NCBI RefSeq assembly: GCF_020907245.1
Contig: NZ_JAJJWH010000008.1
Location: 62,001 to 126,000 of the forward strand
DNA length: 64,000 nt
Source: Pontibacter harenae
GTDB lineage: Bacteria > Bacteroidota > Bacteroidia > Cytophagales > Hymenobacteraceae
Reading direction: 5' to 3'
Part shown: positions 25,893 through 34,875 of the stretch, in pieces
Numbering within the stretch: the first letter of the stretch is position 1
How the letters are laid out: every line of letters starts with the position of its first letter
Program-made: the position numbers and the translations under genes
The notes under the pieces: generated by a model
The model's database searches: none
What the model was told of the DNA's origin: nothing
What the model saw: the letters and a program-made list of their open reading frames with translations, nothing else

Positions 25893-27855
25893 ATGAGTTT
25901 AGAAGGCATAAAAAGATCATTGCAGCTTTTAGTTTCTTTATTTACCCTAATTCCATGCCTGGTACAGGCACAAAGCGGCGTAGTCAAAAGTCCTGACGGT
26001 CAACTACAGGTAGAGGTGTTCCTACAAGGCGGTCAGCCTCATTACCGTGTAATGTATGGAGGAGATGCCGTGCTGGAGGATTCTCCTTTGGGGCTGGTGA
26101 CGAATCTTATCGATTATTCGAGTGAACTGACCCTGACGGACACGAAGCAAAACACAATCGACCAGAAGTATAGCCAGGATAAAATAAAAAAATCCGAAAT
26201 TCACTACGTCGCCAATGAGCTGGTATGCTCCTTTGTCAACAAAGACAAAAAGGTGTTGAATGTGGTTTTCAGGGTAAGCAACAATGATATAGCCTTCCGA
26301 TACGACATTCCAGCATCTGGCGACCCGAGAGCGCTTGTAGTCGAAAAAGAGGCTACAGGCTTCAACTTTCCTCAACAGGCTAAAGGGTTTTTAACTCCGC
26401 AGTCCAAATCAATGGTTGGTTTTGCCAGAACGAAGCCGAGTTATGAAGAAGGGTATAAAGTAGAACAGGACATTGCCGCAAAGTCAGCCAATGGACTTGG
26501 CTATACATTTCCATGCCTTTTCAGGCTAGGGGAAAAATGGGCGCTTATTTCCGAAACAGGTGTAAGAGGGCTTTACTGCGGCTCTCACCTGAGCGACCCT
26601 ACAGCCGATGGAACATATACGATAGCATTTCCAGAGAAAACGGAGAATAACGGATTCGGAAGCACAGGTGCAGCCATAGGCTTGCCTGCCACTACTCCCT
26701 GGCGAACCATAACGGTTGGCATGGGTTTGAAGCCCATTGTAGAAACAACCATTCCTTATGATGTAGTGGAGCCGCTGTATGAACCCTTTCAGGAATACAA
26801 GTACGGCAAAGGAACATGGAGCTGGATTATGTGGCAGGACCAAAGCATGAATGACAAGGATCAGGTAAAGTATATTGACCTGGCCGAGCAACTAAACTAC
26901 GAATACATTTTGGTGGATGCCTGGTGGGACCAGCGCATCGGATACAAGCGAATGGAGGAGTTGATTGAATATGCGGATTCTAAAGGAGTGGGTGTTTTCC
27001 TGTGGTACAATTCCAATGGAGTTGTAAATGATGCGCCTCAAACGCCTATAAACAAAATGAGTACCGCCATTGCCCGAAAAAAGGAAATGCAGTGGATGAA
27101 GAAAAACGGGGTGAAAGGAATAAAAGTAGATTTCTTCGGGGGAGATAAGCAGGAAACCATGCGCCTGTATGAAGACATTTTATCTGATGCCAATGATTAT
27201 TTATGGATTGATGGTGGTTTTCCACGGTACAACCCTGCCAAGAGGCTGGGAGCGGATGTTCCCGAACTATGTGGGAAGTGAGGCGGTGCTGGCATCGGAA
27301 AACCTGATGTTCAGCCAACACTCCAACGATACAGAGGCTTTCAATGCAACCCTGCACCCTTTCATCAGAAATGCCGTGGGCTCCATGGAGTTTGGCGGTG
27401 TGGTGCTAAACAAGCGGTACAACCGAACAAACGATGGCGGGAATCACAGGAAAACAACCGATGTTTTTCAACTGTCTACCGCCGTGCTGTTTCAGAACCC
27501 GGTGCAGTTCTTTGCGTTAGCGCCTAACAACCTTCAGGATGCACCAGGTTTCACCATAGATTTTATGAAGCAGGTACCTACAACATGGGATGAAACCGTG
27601 TTAATCGATGGGTATCCTGGTAAGTATTGCGTACTGGCCCGACGGCACGGTGGCAAATGGTATATAGCAGGAGTAAATGCCCAGACTGAGCCGCTAGAGT
27701 TGAAGCTTAGCTTACCGATGCTTTCTGGCAAAGAGGTGAAGTTCTATGGAGACGAGAAAGGCGGGATAAGCTATACCAAAAGTGTAAAGGTGAACAGAAA
27801 GGGAGAGTTGAAAATAGCCATGCAGCCGAATGGCGGAGTGGTGATCGTACAGTAA
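25893..27855 (+). pseudogene. GH97 glycoside hydrolase, split by a single-base frameshift
   Basis: The ATG at 25893 gives a signal peptide ending LVQAQ. Residues about 30-270 form the GH97 N-terminal beta-sandwich, then the barrel with WSWIMWQD, YILVDAWW and GIKVDFFGGD. The frame breaks near 27200-27202: an extra T in a TTT run turns DANDYYGLMVVFHGTTLPRG into an early stop at 27279-27281. The second frame continues normally to 27855 (LPRGWERMFPNY onward). Rejoined, the product is about 653 aa, a normal GH97 length (alpha-glucosidase/alpha-galactosidase family). The VDFFGGD context suggests the retaining, Asp-nucleophile branch. Real mutation or sequencing error cannot be told apart here. Confidence 0.85.
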
Positions 27856-28049
27856 GGCGCATGGTTTAAGTTGCTAATAACAACACACTACCTTAGCCTC
27901 TCTCCCTAAAGTTTAATCCGACGGGACGGGTGCTTGTATATAAACTATCAAGATAAAGTTCAAACGTGATATAACCATTAAAGACTAAAGTATAAGTCAT
28001 AACAGATAGTACCTTACAACAAACTCTATTAATCATTAAGCTAATTTAA

Positions 28050-29369
28050 ATGAAAAAAAACTTCTATCTAACCGCAATGGCGTTCGCGCTGATCGGTATG
28101 GTATTTATGACAGGATGTTCGGCTTCTAAAGAATTGGAAGAGGATGTTACAGATCCGCGCGGTAAAATGCAGCCGTGGGAAGCGGGGGCTTGGGAAACAG
28201 GTAAGTACCGAAATGTTTTTCTGGAGGCGGGTTATGCACAAGCTGACATCGATGCAAAACTGGCAAAAGCGTATTACGACACTTTTGAGGGGCCAGACAG
28301 AGTGTATTTTAAAGTAGGCGACTCGATGGCCTATGTGTCGGATGTAAAGAATAAGGATGCCCGCACAGAGGGACTTTCCTACGGGCTGATGGTGGCCGTT
28401 CAGCTTGATAAAAAGGAGGTGTTTGACAGACTCTGGCGTTGGACCAAAGCGTACATGCAGCACCAGGGCGGGCCACGGGATGCTTATTTTGCATGGAGTG
28501 TAGATCCTAAAACAGGGAAGCATAATGCAGAAGGCTCGGCTTCAGACGGTGAGCTGTATTTTGTGACGGACCTGCTGTTCGCTTCAAACCGATGGGGAAA
28601 TGATACGGGTATAGATTACTACGCCGAAGCAAGAAGGATTCTGGATGCGATGTGGACTAAAGACGGCACCATGGGAATCAAGAATGTAATCAATGTAGAA
28701 CACAAGCAGATCAATTTTGTGCCTGATGAGGATGGCTATGACTGGACTGACCCTTCTTACCATTTACCAGCGTTTTATGAAGTATGGGCCGAGTATGCGA
28801 AGGACGGCAGGGAGCAGTTTTACAGAGACCTCGCTGATACTGCTCGAGTATTTCTGCATCGGGCCACGCACCCTGAAACAGGGCTCACACCAGATTATTC
28901 TGAGTTTAGCGGCGCTCCCCATAGCAGAGGCAAAGATCAGATAGGCGAGGCATTTCGATACGATTCGTGGCGTGTACCTATGAATATAGCCATGGACTAT
29001 AGTTGGTACGCTAAAGACATTGAGTGGCAACAGGAGTATGCTAACCGCTTTCAAAACTTCCTTTATAACCAGGGAATAGAGACGTATGATGATCAGTACA
29101 ACATCGATGGGTCACGGCCGGAATGGATTTTACCAGCAGGAGGTTTTCAGAAACTTCGACACTCGCTCGGGTTGGTGTCTACAGCTGGCGCGGCCTCAAT
29201 TATGGGCACCCAGGCCAAAAGCTGGAAATTTGTGGACGAGGTCTGGAATGCTAAACTGGAGCCCTACTCCGACGGATACTTCGATCCTTATTTTGACGGT
29301 TTGCTGTACCTGTTTAGTGTAATGCACCTAAGCGGGAATTACAAGATTATCACTCCTGATATGCAATAA
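28050..29369 (+). CDS. Glycoside hydrolase family 8, putative reducing-end xylose-releasing exo-oligoxylanase
   Basis: 439-aa GH8 protein and predicted lipoprotein (lipobox MTGC, Cys23). The (alpha/alpha)6 barrel carries the general acid Glu107 in RTEGLSYGLM, ASDGE with Asp166, and Asp305 in FRYDSWRVP, in the position of the catalytic base. GH8 exo-oligoxylanases (Rex) remove xylose from the reducing end of xylo-oligosaccharides, which fits the neighbouring GH10 and GH3 enzymes. GH8 also contains cellulases and chitosanases, so the activity is inferred from context. Confidence 0.9.
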   Translation: MKKNFYLTAMAFALIGMVFMTGCSASKELEEDVTDPRGKMQPWEAGAWETGKYRNVFLEAGYAQADIDAKLAKAYYDTFEGPDRVYFKVGDSMAYVSDVKNKDARTEGLSYGLMVAVQLDKKEVFDRLWRWTKAYMQHQGGPRDAYFAWSVDPKTGKHNAEGSASDGELYFVTDLLFASNRWGNDTGIDYYAEARRILDAMWTKDGTMGIKNVINVEHKQINFVPDEDGYDWTDPSYHLPAFYEVWAEYAKDGREQFYRDLADTARVFLHRATHPETGLTPDYSEFSGAPHSRGKDQIGEAFRYDSWRVPMNIAMDYSWYAKDIEWQQEYANRFQNFLYNQGIETYDDQYNIDGSRPEWILPAGGFQKLRHSLGLVSTAGAASIMGTQAKSWKFVDEVWNAKLEPYSDGYFDPYFDGLLYLFSVMHLSGNYKIITPDMQ

Positions 29370-29400
29370 TGCCTATCGGTTTAACTATAAGTACTTGAAT

Positions 29401-29934
29401 ATGAAAAAGTATATGATGAGATTTTATTTTCTGGTTGCAGCCCTGTTGGTGACATTCGCTTCTCATGCGCAATCCAGTTCACAATCTAATTTTAGTAGTA
29501 AGTTGATTGGCTTAGGTGTGGTGGTGTCTGATCTGGAGCGCTCCCTGGATTTCTATGTAGATGGGATCGGTATGGTGAAGGTCAACAGCTTTGCGATAGA
29601 TGAGAACTTTTCGAAGCGGTCAGGCCTTTCGAACGGTGTGCCCACTTCCGTAACCGTGCTTAAACTGGAGGATAGCCCTGAAGCCAATGAGTGGAAGCTT
29701 ATGACCTTCGGAAAAAAGGCAACACATCCTAAACAAAAATTTATTCAGGATGACACAGGAGTGCAGTACATCACTATAAATGTAAAGGCTCTAAAGCCAG
29801 TGATTGAAAGGCTGAAGCAAAAGAATGTACCATTCCTGGGAAGTACGCCTACACCTTTGAACCAGAATTTGTACTTTGTGCTGGTGCAGGACCCTGACGG
29901 AACTTTCATCGAACTGATAGGACCGATGGAATAA
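29401..29934 (+). CDS. Secreted VOC/glyoxalase-fold protein in the xylan cluster
   Basis: 177 aa from the ATG at 29401 (an in-frame ATG lies 6 bases earlier). The signal peptide ends near SHAQ. One VOC module (about 34-175) is visible: LGVVVSDLERSLDFYVDGIGM at its start and DPDGTFIELIGP at its end, giving the C-terminal Glu ligand. The usual first-strand metal His is replaced by Val, so metal binding may be incomplete. It sits between GH8 (31 bases) and GH3 (66 bases). Its substrate is unknown. Confidence 0.82.
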   Translation: MKKYMMRFYFLVAALLVTFASHAQSSSQSNFSSKLIGLGVVVSDLERSLDFYVDGIGMVKVNSFAIDENFSKRSGLSNGVPTSVTVLKLEDSPEANEWKLMTFGKKATHPKQKFIQDDTGVQYITINVKALKPVIERLKQKNVPFLGSTPTPLNQNLYFVLVQDPDGTFIELIGPME

Positions 29935-30000
29935 ACGTAGCTTCAAGACCATCTATAACTTACTATAATCTCTAACTAACACAACTATTTAGATCAGCGA

Positions 30001-32631
30001 ATGAAAGCTATTTTATCTTTAGTAATCATGGCTGTGTTGCTGAGTGCCGCACGGTTTATTCCTACCCAGGAAGAAAAGTACCAATACCCGTTCCAAAACC
30101 CTGAGCTTACTATCGAAAGCCGTGTAAACGACCTTGTGTCGCGCCTCACCCTAGAGGAAAAGGTAGCCCAGATGCTGAATGCAGCTCCAGCTATAGATCG
30201 ACTGGGCATTCCGTCGTATGACTGGTGGAACGAGGTGCTGCATGGTGTAGCGCGTACTCCTTATAAAGTAACCGTATACCCTCAGGCCATCGGTATGGCT
30301 GCCACCTTCGATACAGTTTCGTTGAAGCGTATGGCCGACTACTCAGCGCTGGAGGGAAGAGCCATTTATAATAAAGCCGTTGAGGAAGGAAAGTCGGGAC
30401 AGCGCTACGTTGGCCTTACCTACTGGACACCTAACATCAATATCTTCCGCGATCCGCGCTGGGGCCGTGGGCAGGAAACCTACGGTGAAGACCCATTCTT
30501 AACGGCTATGCTGGGCCGTGCCTTCGTGCGCGGGCTACAGGGAGACGACCCCAAATACCTGAAAGCAGCCGCCTGTGCCAAGCATTACGCTGTGCACAGC
30601 GGGCCAGAACCAGAGCGTCACGTATTTAATGTCAGCCCTTCTAACTACGATCTGTGGGACACATACCTGCCTGCCTTCGAGGAACTGGTGGTGAACGCTG
30701 ATGTGGCGGGTGTGATGTGTGCCTATAACGCTTTCCGCGGGCAACCCTGCTGCGGCTCTGACGAGCTGATGCAGGATATTCTGCGCAACCAGTGGCAGTT
30801 TACTGGCTACGTTACCTCCGACTGTTGGGCCATCGATGACTTCTTCAAAAATCATAAAACTCATCCTGATGCTGCCAGCGCCTCTGCTGATGCCGTAATG
30901 CATGGCACCGACTTAGACTGCGGTACCGACGCCTACAAAGCATTGGTGCAGGCGGTAAAGAACGGACAGATTACAGAGCGCCAGATAGATGTTTCAGTTG
31001 AAAGGCTGTTTACCATTCGTTTCAAACTAGGTATGTTCGATCCGCCAGCAATGGTAGCTTACGCACAGACGCCATCAAGCGTGCTGGAGAGCGCCCCTCA
31101 CAAAGAACACTCTCTGAAGATGGCCAGACAGTCGATGGTGCTGCTGAAAAACGACAAGAACACATTGCCTCTGCGCAAAAACCTGAAGAAGATAGCAGTG
31201 GTTGGCCCTAATGCCGATAACCCTATCGCTGTACTCGGTAACTATAACGGGCAGCCATCAGAAGTAGTAACGGCTTTGGAGGGCATCCGCAGCAAAGTGG
31301 GGCCAAGCACAGAAGTCGTTTATGAAAGAGCTACCACTTTCACCAAAGACACCCTGTTGGCATACACCGACATCAGCAACCAACTGAGTTTTGAAGGTAA
31401 GCCAGGTGTGAAGGCCGAATACTTTAACAGCAAAGAATTGCAAGGGCAGCCAGTGGCAGTGCGTCAGGAAAAAAACATCAACAATGCCTGGCAAGAAGGA
31501 GAGACTGTTGTAGGCAGCATGAAGGCCTATGACTTTTCAGCGCGTTACACGACTGATTTCACGGCCGACAAGACAGGTTCTGTTACTTTTGAAGTAGAAG
31601 GAGATGATGGCTACCGCTTTTCAGTAGACGGCGAAGAGCAGCTGAACGCCTGGACCCGCAACCGCTGGGGCGCTAAAACCTACAAACTGCCGACCCAGAA
31701 AGGTAAGACCTACCGCCTGGTGCTGGAGTATGTGCAGGAGGGAGGAAAGGCATCCATTAGTCTGCGTGCTGGTAACATGGCCAAAACAGATTTTAAGGCG
31801 CTGGCCAACCGTGTGAAAGATGCAGACGTCATCATCTTTGTCGGTGGCATCTCTCCGCAACTAGAAGGGGAGGAAATGAAAGTAGATGAACCAGGCTTTG
31901 AGGGTGGCGACCGCACCACCATTTTGCTGCCACAAGTGCAGACTGACCTAATGAAAGCGCTTAAAGCCACCAGAAAGCCAGTGGTGTTTGTGATGATGAC
32001 AGGTAGTGCCATTGCCACACCGTGGGAGTCGGAGAACGTGCCAGCCATTGTCAATGCCTGGTATGCGGGGCAGTCGGCGGGTACCGCCATTGCCGATGTG
32101 CTGTTTGGAGACTATAACCCAGCAGGCCGCCTGCCGCTTACCTTTTACAAGAGCGATAAAGACTTGCCTCCGTTCGGCGATTATTCTATGGAGGGCCGCA
32201 CCTATCGCTATTTTAAGGGGCAGCCGCTTTACGCTTTCGGTCACGGCCTGAGCTACACTACTTTCTCCTACGATCAGTTACAGGTGCCCGCCTCTGCTGA
32301 GGCAAACAGCCCAATGCAGGTAAGCGTGCGGGTGACAAATACTGGTAAGATGGACGGAGAAGAAGTGGTGCAGCTTTACACAAGTCGTGAAGTAGAAGGA
32401 TTCCGTACGCCTAACAGAGCACTGAAGGGTTTCCAGCGCATTGCGCTCAAAAAGGGCGAAAGCAAAGTAATTACCTTTAAGTTGCGTCCACAAGACCTGA
32501 CAGTGATAGATGAAAGTGGCAACGCCAGGCACGTGCCAGGCACCATTCGGTTTAGTGTAGGAGGTAGCCAACCTGATGCTGCTAGCAGAAAGAGTAAAAA
32601 AATTGTAGAGGGTACTGTCGCCTTAAAATAA
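30001..32631 (+). CDS. Beta-xylosidase/beta-glucosidase, glycoside hydrolase family 3 with PA14 insert
   Basis: 876-aa exported GH3 enzyme. The N-terminal TIM barrel (about 35-350) has the conserved KHYAVHSGPE and nucleophile Asp274 in VTSDCWAIDDF. The C-terminal alpha/beta sandwich is interrupted by a PA14 domain (about 465-605, opening with GVKAEYFN), then resumes with GGISPQLEGEEM, where a Glu is likely the acid/base. A fibronectin III-like domain (about 760-860) ends the protein. This architecture is common in GH3 xylosidases. It would finish xylo-oligosaccharide breakdown after GH10 and GH8. Confidence 0.93.
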   Translation: MKAILSLVIMAVLLSAARFIPTQEEKYQYPFQNPELTIESRVNDLVSRLTLEEKVAQMLNAAPAIDRLGIPSYDWWNEVLHGVARTPYKVTVYPQAIGMAATFDTVSLKRMADYSALEGRAIYNKAVEEGKSGQRYVGLTYWTPNINIFRDPRWGRGQETYGEDPFLTAMLGRAFVRGLQGDDPKYLKAAACAKHYAVHSGPEPERHVFNVSPSNYDLWDTYLPAFEELVVNADVAGVMCAYNAFRGQPCCGSDELMQDILRNQWQFTGYVTSDCWAIDDFFKNHKTHPDAASASADAVMHGTDLDCGTDAYKALVQAVKNGQITERQIDVSVERLFTIRFKLGMFDPPAMVAYAQTPSSVLESAPHKEHSLKMARQSMVLLKNDKNTLPLRKNLKKIAVVGPNADNPIAVLGNYNGQPSEVVTALEGIRSKVGPSTEVVYERATTFTKDTLLAYTDISNQLSFEGKPGVKAEYFNSKELQGQPVAVRQEKNINNAWQEGETVVGSMKAYDFSARYTTDFTADKTGSVTFEVEGDDGYRFSVDGEEQLNAWTRNRWGAKTYKLPTQKGKTYRLVLEYVQEGGKASISLRAGNMAKTDFKALANRVKDADVIIFVGGISPQLEGEEMKVDEPGFEGGDRTTILLPQVQTDLMKALKATRKPVVFVMMTGSAIATPWESENVPAIVNAWYAGQSAGTAIADVLFGDYNPAGRLPLTFYKSDKDLPPFGDYSMEGRTYRYFKGQPLYAFGHGLSYTTFSYDQLQVPASAEANSPMQVSVRVTNTGKMDGEEVVQLYTSREVEGFRTPNRALKGFQRIALKKGESKVITFKLRPQDLTVIDESGNARHVPGTIRFSVGGSQPDAASRKSKKIVEGTVALK

Positions 32632-32749
32632 GAACAGTTTCTGAGTTGCGCCTTATTAGCCTACTGATGAGCGAAACACTTCATTGATAGGCAAAAAGGC
32701 TGCTTGAACAGGAGGCGCTACAAGCTATAATAAGTGTGATCTCCAGTTT

Positions 32750-33028
32750 ATGAATCGTCTTCTGAAAAAGGCTTTCTTGCTACTTACCTGTTGCTTTTGC
32801 CTATTAAACACGGCAACCTTTGCACAGGACAAGCAAAAATGTCTGAATCCTATCTTGGCTGGTTTTTACCAGACCCCGCCATTTGTAGGGTAAGGTTGGT
32901 GAAGACTATTGACTCTTGGCATGTATGCCACCTTGCAAGGTAAGTCATCCAACGGGAAAGCAACTTTCGACTGGTTTGAATACAAGGGGAATGATCCTAT
33001 GTATGAGAATATATCAGCGGCAAAATAG
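32750..33028 (+). pseudogene. Remnant of a GH43 beta-xylosidase (internal deletion plus frameshift)
   Basis: A good signal peptide (ending TFAQ) is followed by NPILAGFY. The sequence then reads, after restoring one C, PDPAICRV: the N-terminal GH43 signature NPILxGFYPDPxICRVG with its catalytic-base Asp. The frame breaks and after about 30 bases resumes as LGMYATLQGK ... FDWFEYKGND (up to the stop at 33026-33028), which looks like the C-terminal sandwich end of GH43 xylosidases. Only about 90 of some 500-550 expected residues remain. It lies 118 bases after GH3, so the cluster once had a GH43. Confidence 0.75.
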
Positions 33029-33084
33029 CCGCTAAGCTGCCACTGAGTTTTCAACTACCACAGGTAAATTTCCGAGAAACAAAC

Positions 33085-33121
33085 AAAAAGCCCCTGCACT
33101 TTATACATGCAGGGGCTTTTT
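33085..33121. terminator. Bidirectional terminator between the GH43 remnant and tRNA-Arg
   Basis: Perfect 14-base arms (33085-33098 and 33108-33121) with a GCCCCTGC core, A-rich on the left and T-rich on the right. It can stop both the plus-strand cluster and the minus-strand tRNA transcript. Confidence 0.85.
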
Positions 33122-33123
33122 AG

Positions 33124-33195
33124 TGGCCGTGCCAGGAATCGAACCTGGATCTAGAGTTTAGGAAACTCCTATTCTATCCATTGAACTACACAGCC
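33124..33195 (-). tRNA. tRNA-Arg (anticodon CCT)
   Basis: Read on the minus strand, the cloverleaf is complete. The 7-base acceptor GGCTGTG pairs with CACGGCC. The anticodon stem GGAGT/ACTCT carries the loop TTCCTAA (anticodon CCT, reads AGG). The T arm is CCAGG-TTCGATT-CCTGG. The discriminator is A and no CCA is encoded. Confidence 0.95.
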
Positions 33196-33278
33196 AATAG
33201 AATAAACACTTTATCGACTGCAAATCTAACGGAAATACTCGCCTTTAGCAAACGGAGGTTTGTTACTGTTGACTTCGC

Positions 33279-34472
33279 CTAATAATAAGCCACGGCTATA
33301 CCAAAAGCAATAACTGTTAGAACCAGCCCCACCATAAATATACTGTAGGAAATGCGCAGGATTTTATACTTGCGGTCTAAAACTTCACCTAGATAGTAGA
33401 TGTCGGTTATCATGTTGTTGTACAGCGATTTTTTGTCGCGCATTATTTCATGCATTCCTTTCTGAAAATCTTCCAGCGGAATGTTGGTGAAGTTACCGAA
33501 GAAGAGCAGGTTTACTTTTCGGGTGTTAATTTTCTCTTTCTTCTTAAAGGAAAAACTAGTTACCTCTGGCTGCGCCGAGATGATAGCAAAAACAATGGAG
33601 CCAAGTGTTGTAAGCAGCAGAGAACCAATCGGCAATATAAGTGATCGGTGTTGTGCAAACTCAGCGCCTGTTACAGACGATTTTGCACTTAAGTAAGTAA
33701 TAACAATAGAAAGTATAATCGCATTTATACTAATCATCATGTTCGCTTTATTATCGGCAATGGCACTAAGGTTTAGATGCGTGCGATAAGTGTTTCGGAA
33801 CATAGTTTCGATGCCGCGTTTCGGTTGCGCCAGTGTTTCCCGCTGCTTCTTGTTCTTCTTTTTCTGCTTCTTGCTTTCTTTTTTCAGGCGGCTACGCTGT
33901 TCTTGAATGTTTAACCCCAACTGCGAAGCAAACTTGCGTTGCGCATGGCTGGTCTTAAACGACATCGACAGCAGGAAATCTATCTGAAACTGAGCCCACT
34001 CCTGATTTGTGAAAAACTTATCAAGGAAGATTTCCCATTCTACTCTTAAAAGTTCTGCACTGGCAAAAAAAGACTCCTTACCGATGCTAGACATATCGGC
34101 ATCGATTAAAATTTCCTGCAGCAGGAAAGTGGGCACTGAGTTTGGCTTTGTAGCCATGATACACTCATTAATCCGCTGTATCCGATCTGCAGGGTACTTT
34201 TGCTGCTCCAGCCATTCGGTGGCAAATTTCACGCTTTCTTCTTCGTGGCCTGCGTAGGTGGTAATGTAACCAGTATCATGAAACCAAGCGGCCAGTGCCA
34301 GGTCCTGAAGTTCTTCGGCTGATAGCTTATGCCGCTCCCCTAAATCCAGTGCTTCTTTAGCCGTCTCGAAAGTATGTTTATAGTTATGGTATACAAGTTT
34401 CTGTGAAAGCCTTTCCTTGAAAAGCTTGAATACATATTCACTTGCCTGCCGAACAATTTCCTGGTCTTCCAT
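33279..34472 (-). CDS. HD-domain protein fused to a Pycsar-type membrane effector domain (DUF5706)
   Basis: 397-aa two-part protein. Residues 1-190 are an HD phosphohydrolase: His29/His33, the central HD in AAWFHDTGY (His65-Asp66) and Asp124 in LIDADMSS. A very basic linker (about 194-215) follows. Residues about 225-397 match the Pycsar effector membrane domain (PycTM/DUF5706): NTYRTHLNLSAIADNKANMM, then TM segments at about 247-266, 279-301 and 374-396. In Pycsar defence such domains depolarise the membrane when a cyclic pyrimidine nucleotide binds. No cyclase gene is adjacent. The HD half may make, hydrolyse or sense a nucleotide. Confidence 0.85.
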   Translation of the reverse strand: MEDQEIVRQASEYVFKLFKERLSQKLVYHNYKHTFETAKEALDLGERHKLSAEELQDLALAAWFHDTGYITTYAGHEEESVKFATEWLEQQKYPADRIQRINECIMATKPNSVPTFLLQEILIDADMSSIGKESFFASAELLRVEWEIFLDKFFTNQEWAQFQIDFLLSMSFKTSHAQRKFASQLGLNIQEQRSRLKKESKKQKKKNKKQRETLAQPKRGIETMFRNTYRTHLNLSAIADNKANMMISINAIILSIVITYLSAKSSVTGAEFAQHRSLILPIGSLLLTTLGSIVFAIISAQPEVTSFSFKKKEKINTRKVNLLFFGNFTNIPLEDFQKGMHEIMRDKKSLYNNMITDIYYLGEVLDRKYKILRISYSIFMVGLVLTVIAFGIAVAYY

Positions 34473-34875
34473 ATAAGGTTTAGTCGCTGCAAATACTAGG
34501 TGGCACTAGGTATGTAATGCTGCCAGTTGCAGTTCATGTAGGTGGTGTTTCACGTGGTTATAATACTTGCGGTTACGGTAAAACTAGCTTTTTGTTAATA
34601 TAGGCAGTTTCACTTATGCAGTGGCCGCCCTGAAGCTCTACAACCAAAAATGGTGGTAATCGTTTATCTTTTTCAGTCCTGCCGTACCTGTTGTTACTTA
34701 TGCCAGGCATACAAAGTGGCCGAAAGCTTCTGGAAACCAAATGTACCTGGAAGGAGGTATACTCCTGGCTCATCTAACCTGCAAAGCAACGGAAATGATT
34801 GGCTTACATGGCTGAAAACATTTCATGCGGCTTTTGGTAAGTAGTATGTGCAGGACAGCCATGCGATCTACACCT
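34473..34875. other. 403-bp divergent intergenic region
   Basis: Lies between the minus-strand HD-PycTM gene and the plus-strand phosphoesterase-barrel gene. I see no further gene, structured RNA or clear promoter consensus. Confidence 0.4.

Noticed and set aside
34825..34875. Upstream start of the phosphoesterase-barrel protein at 34825
   Set aside because: It adds 17 residues before a signal that works better from the ATG at 34876, with a closer lipobox.
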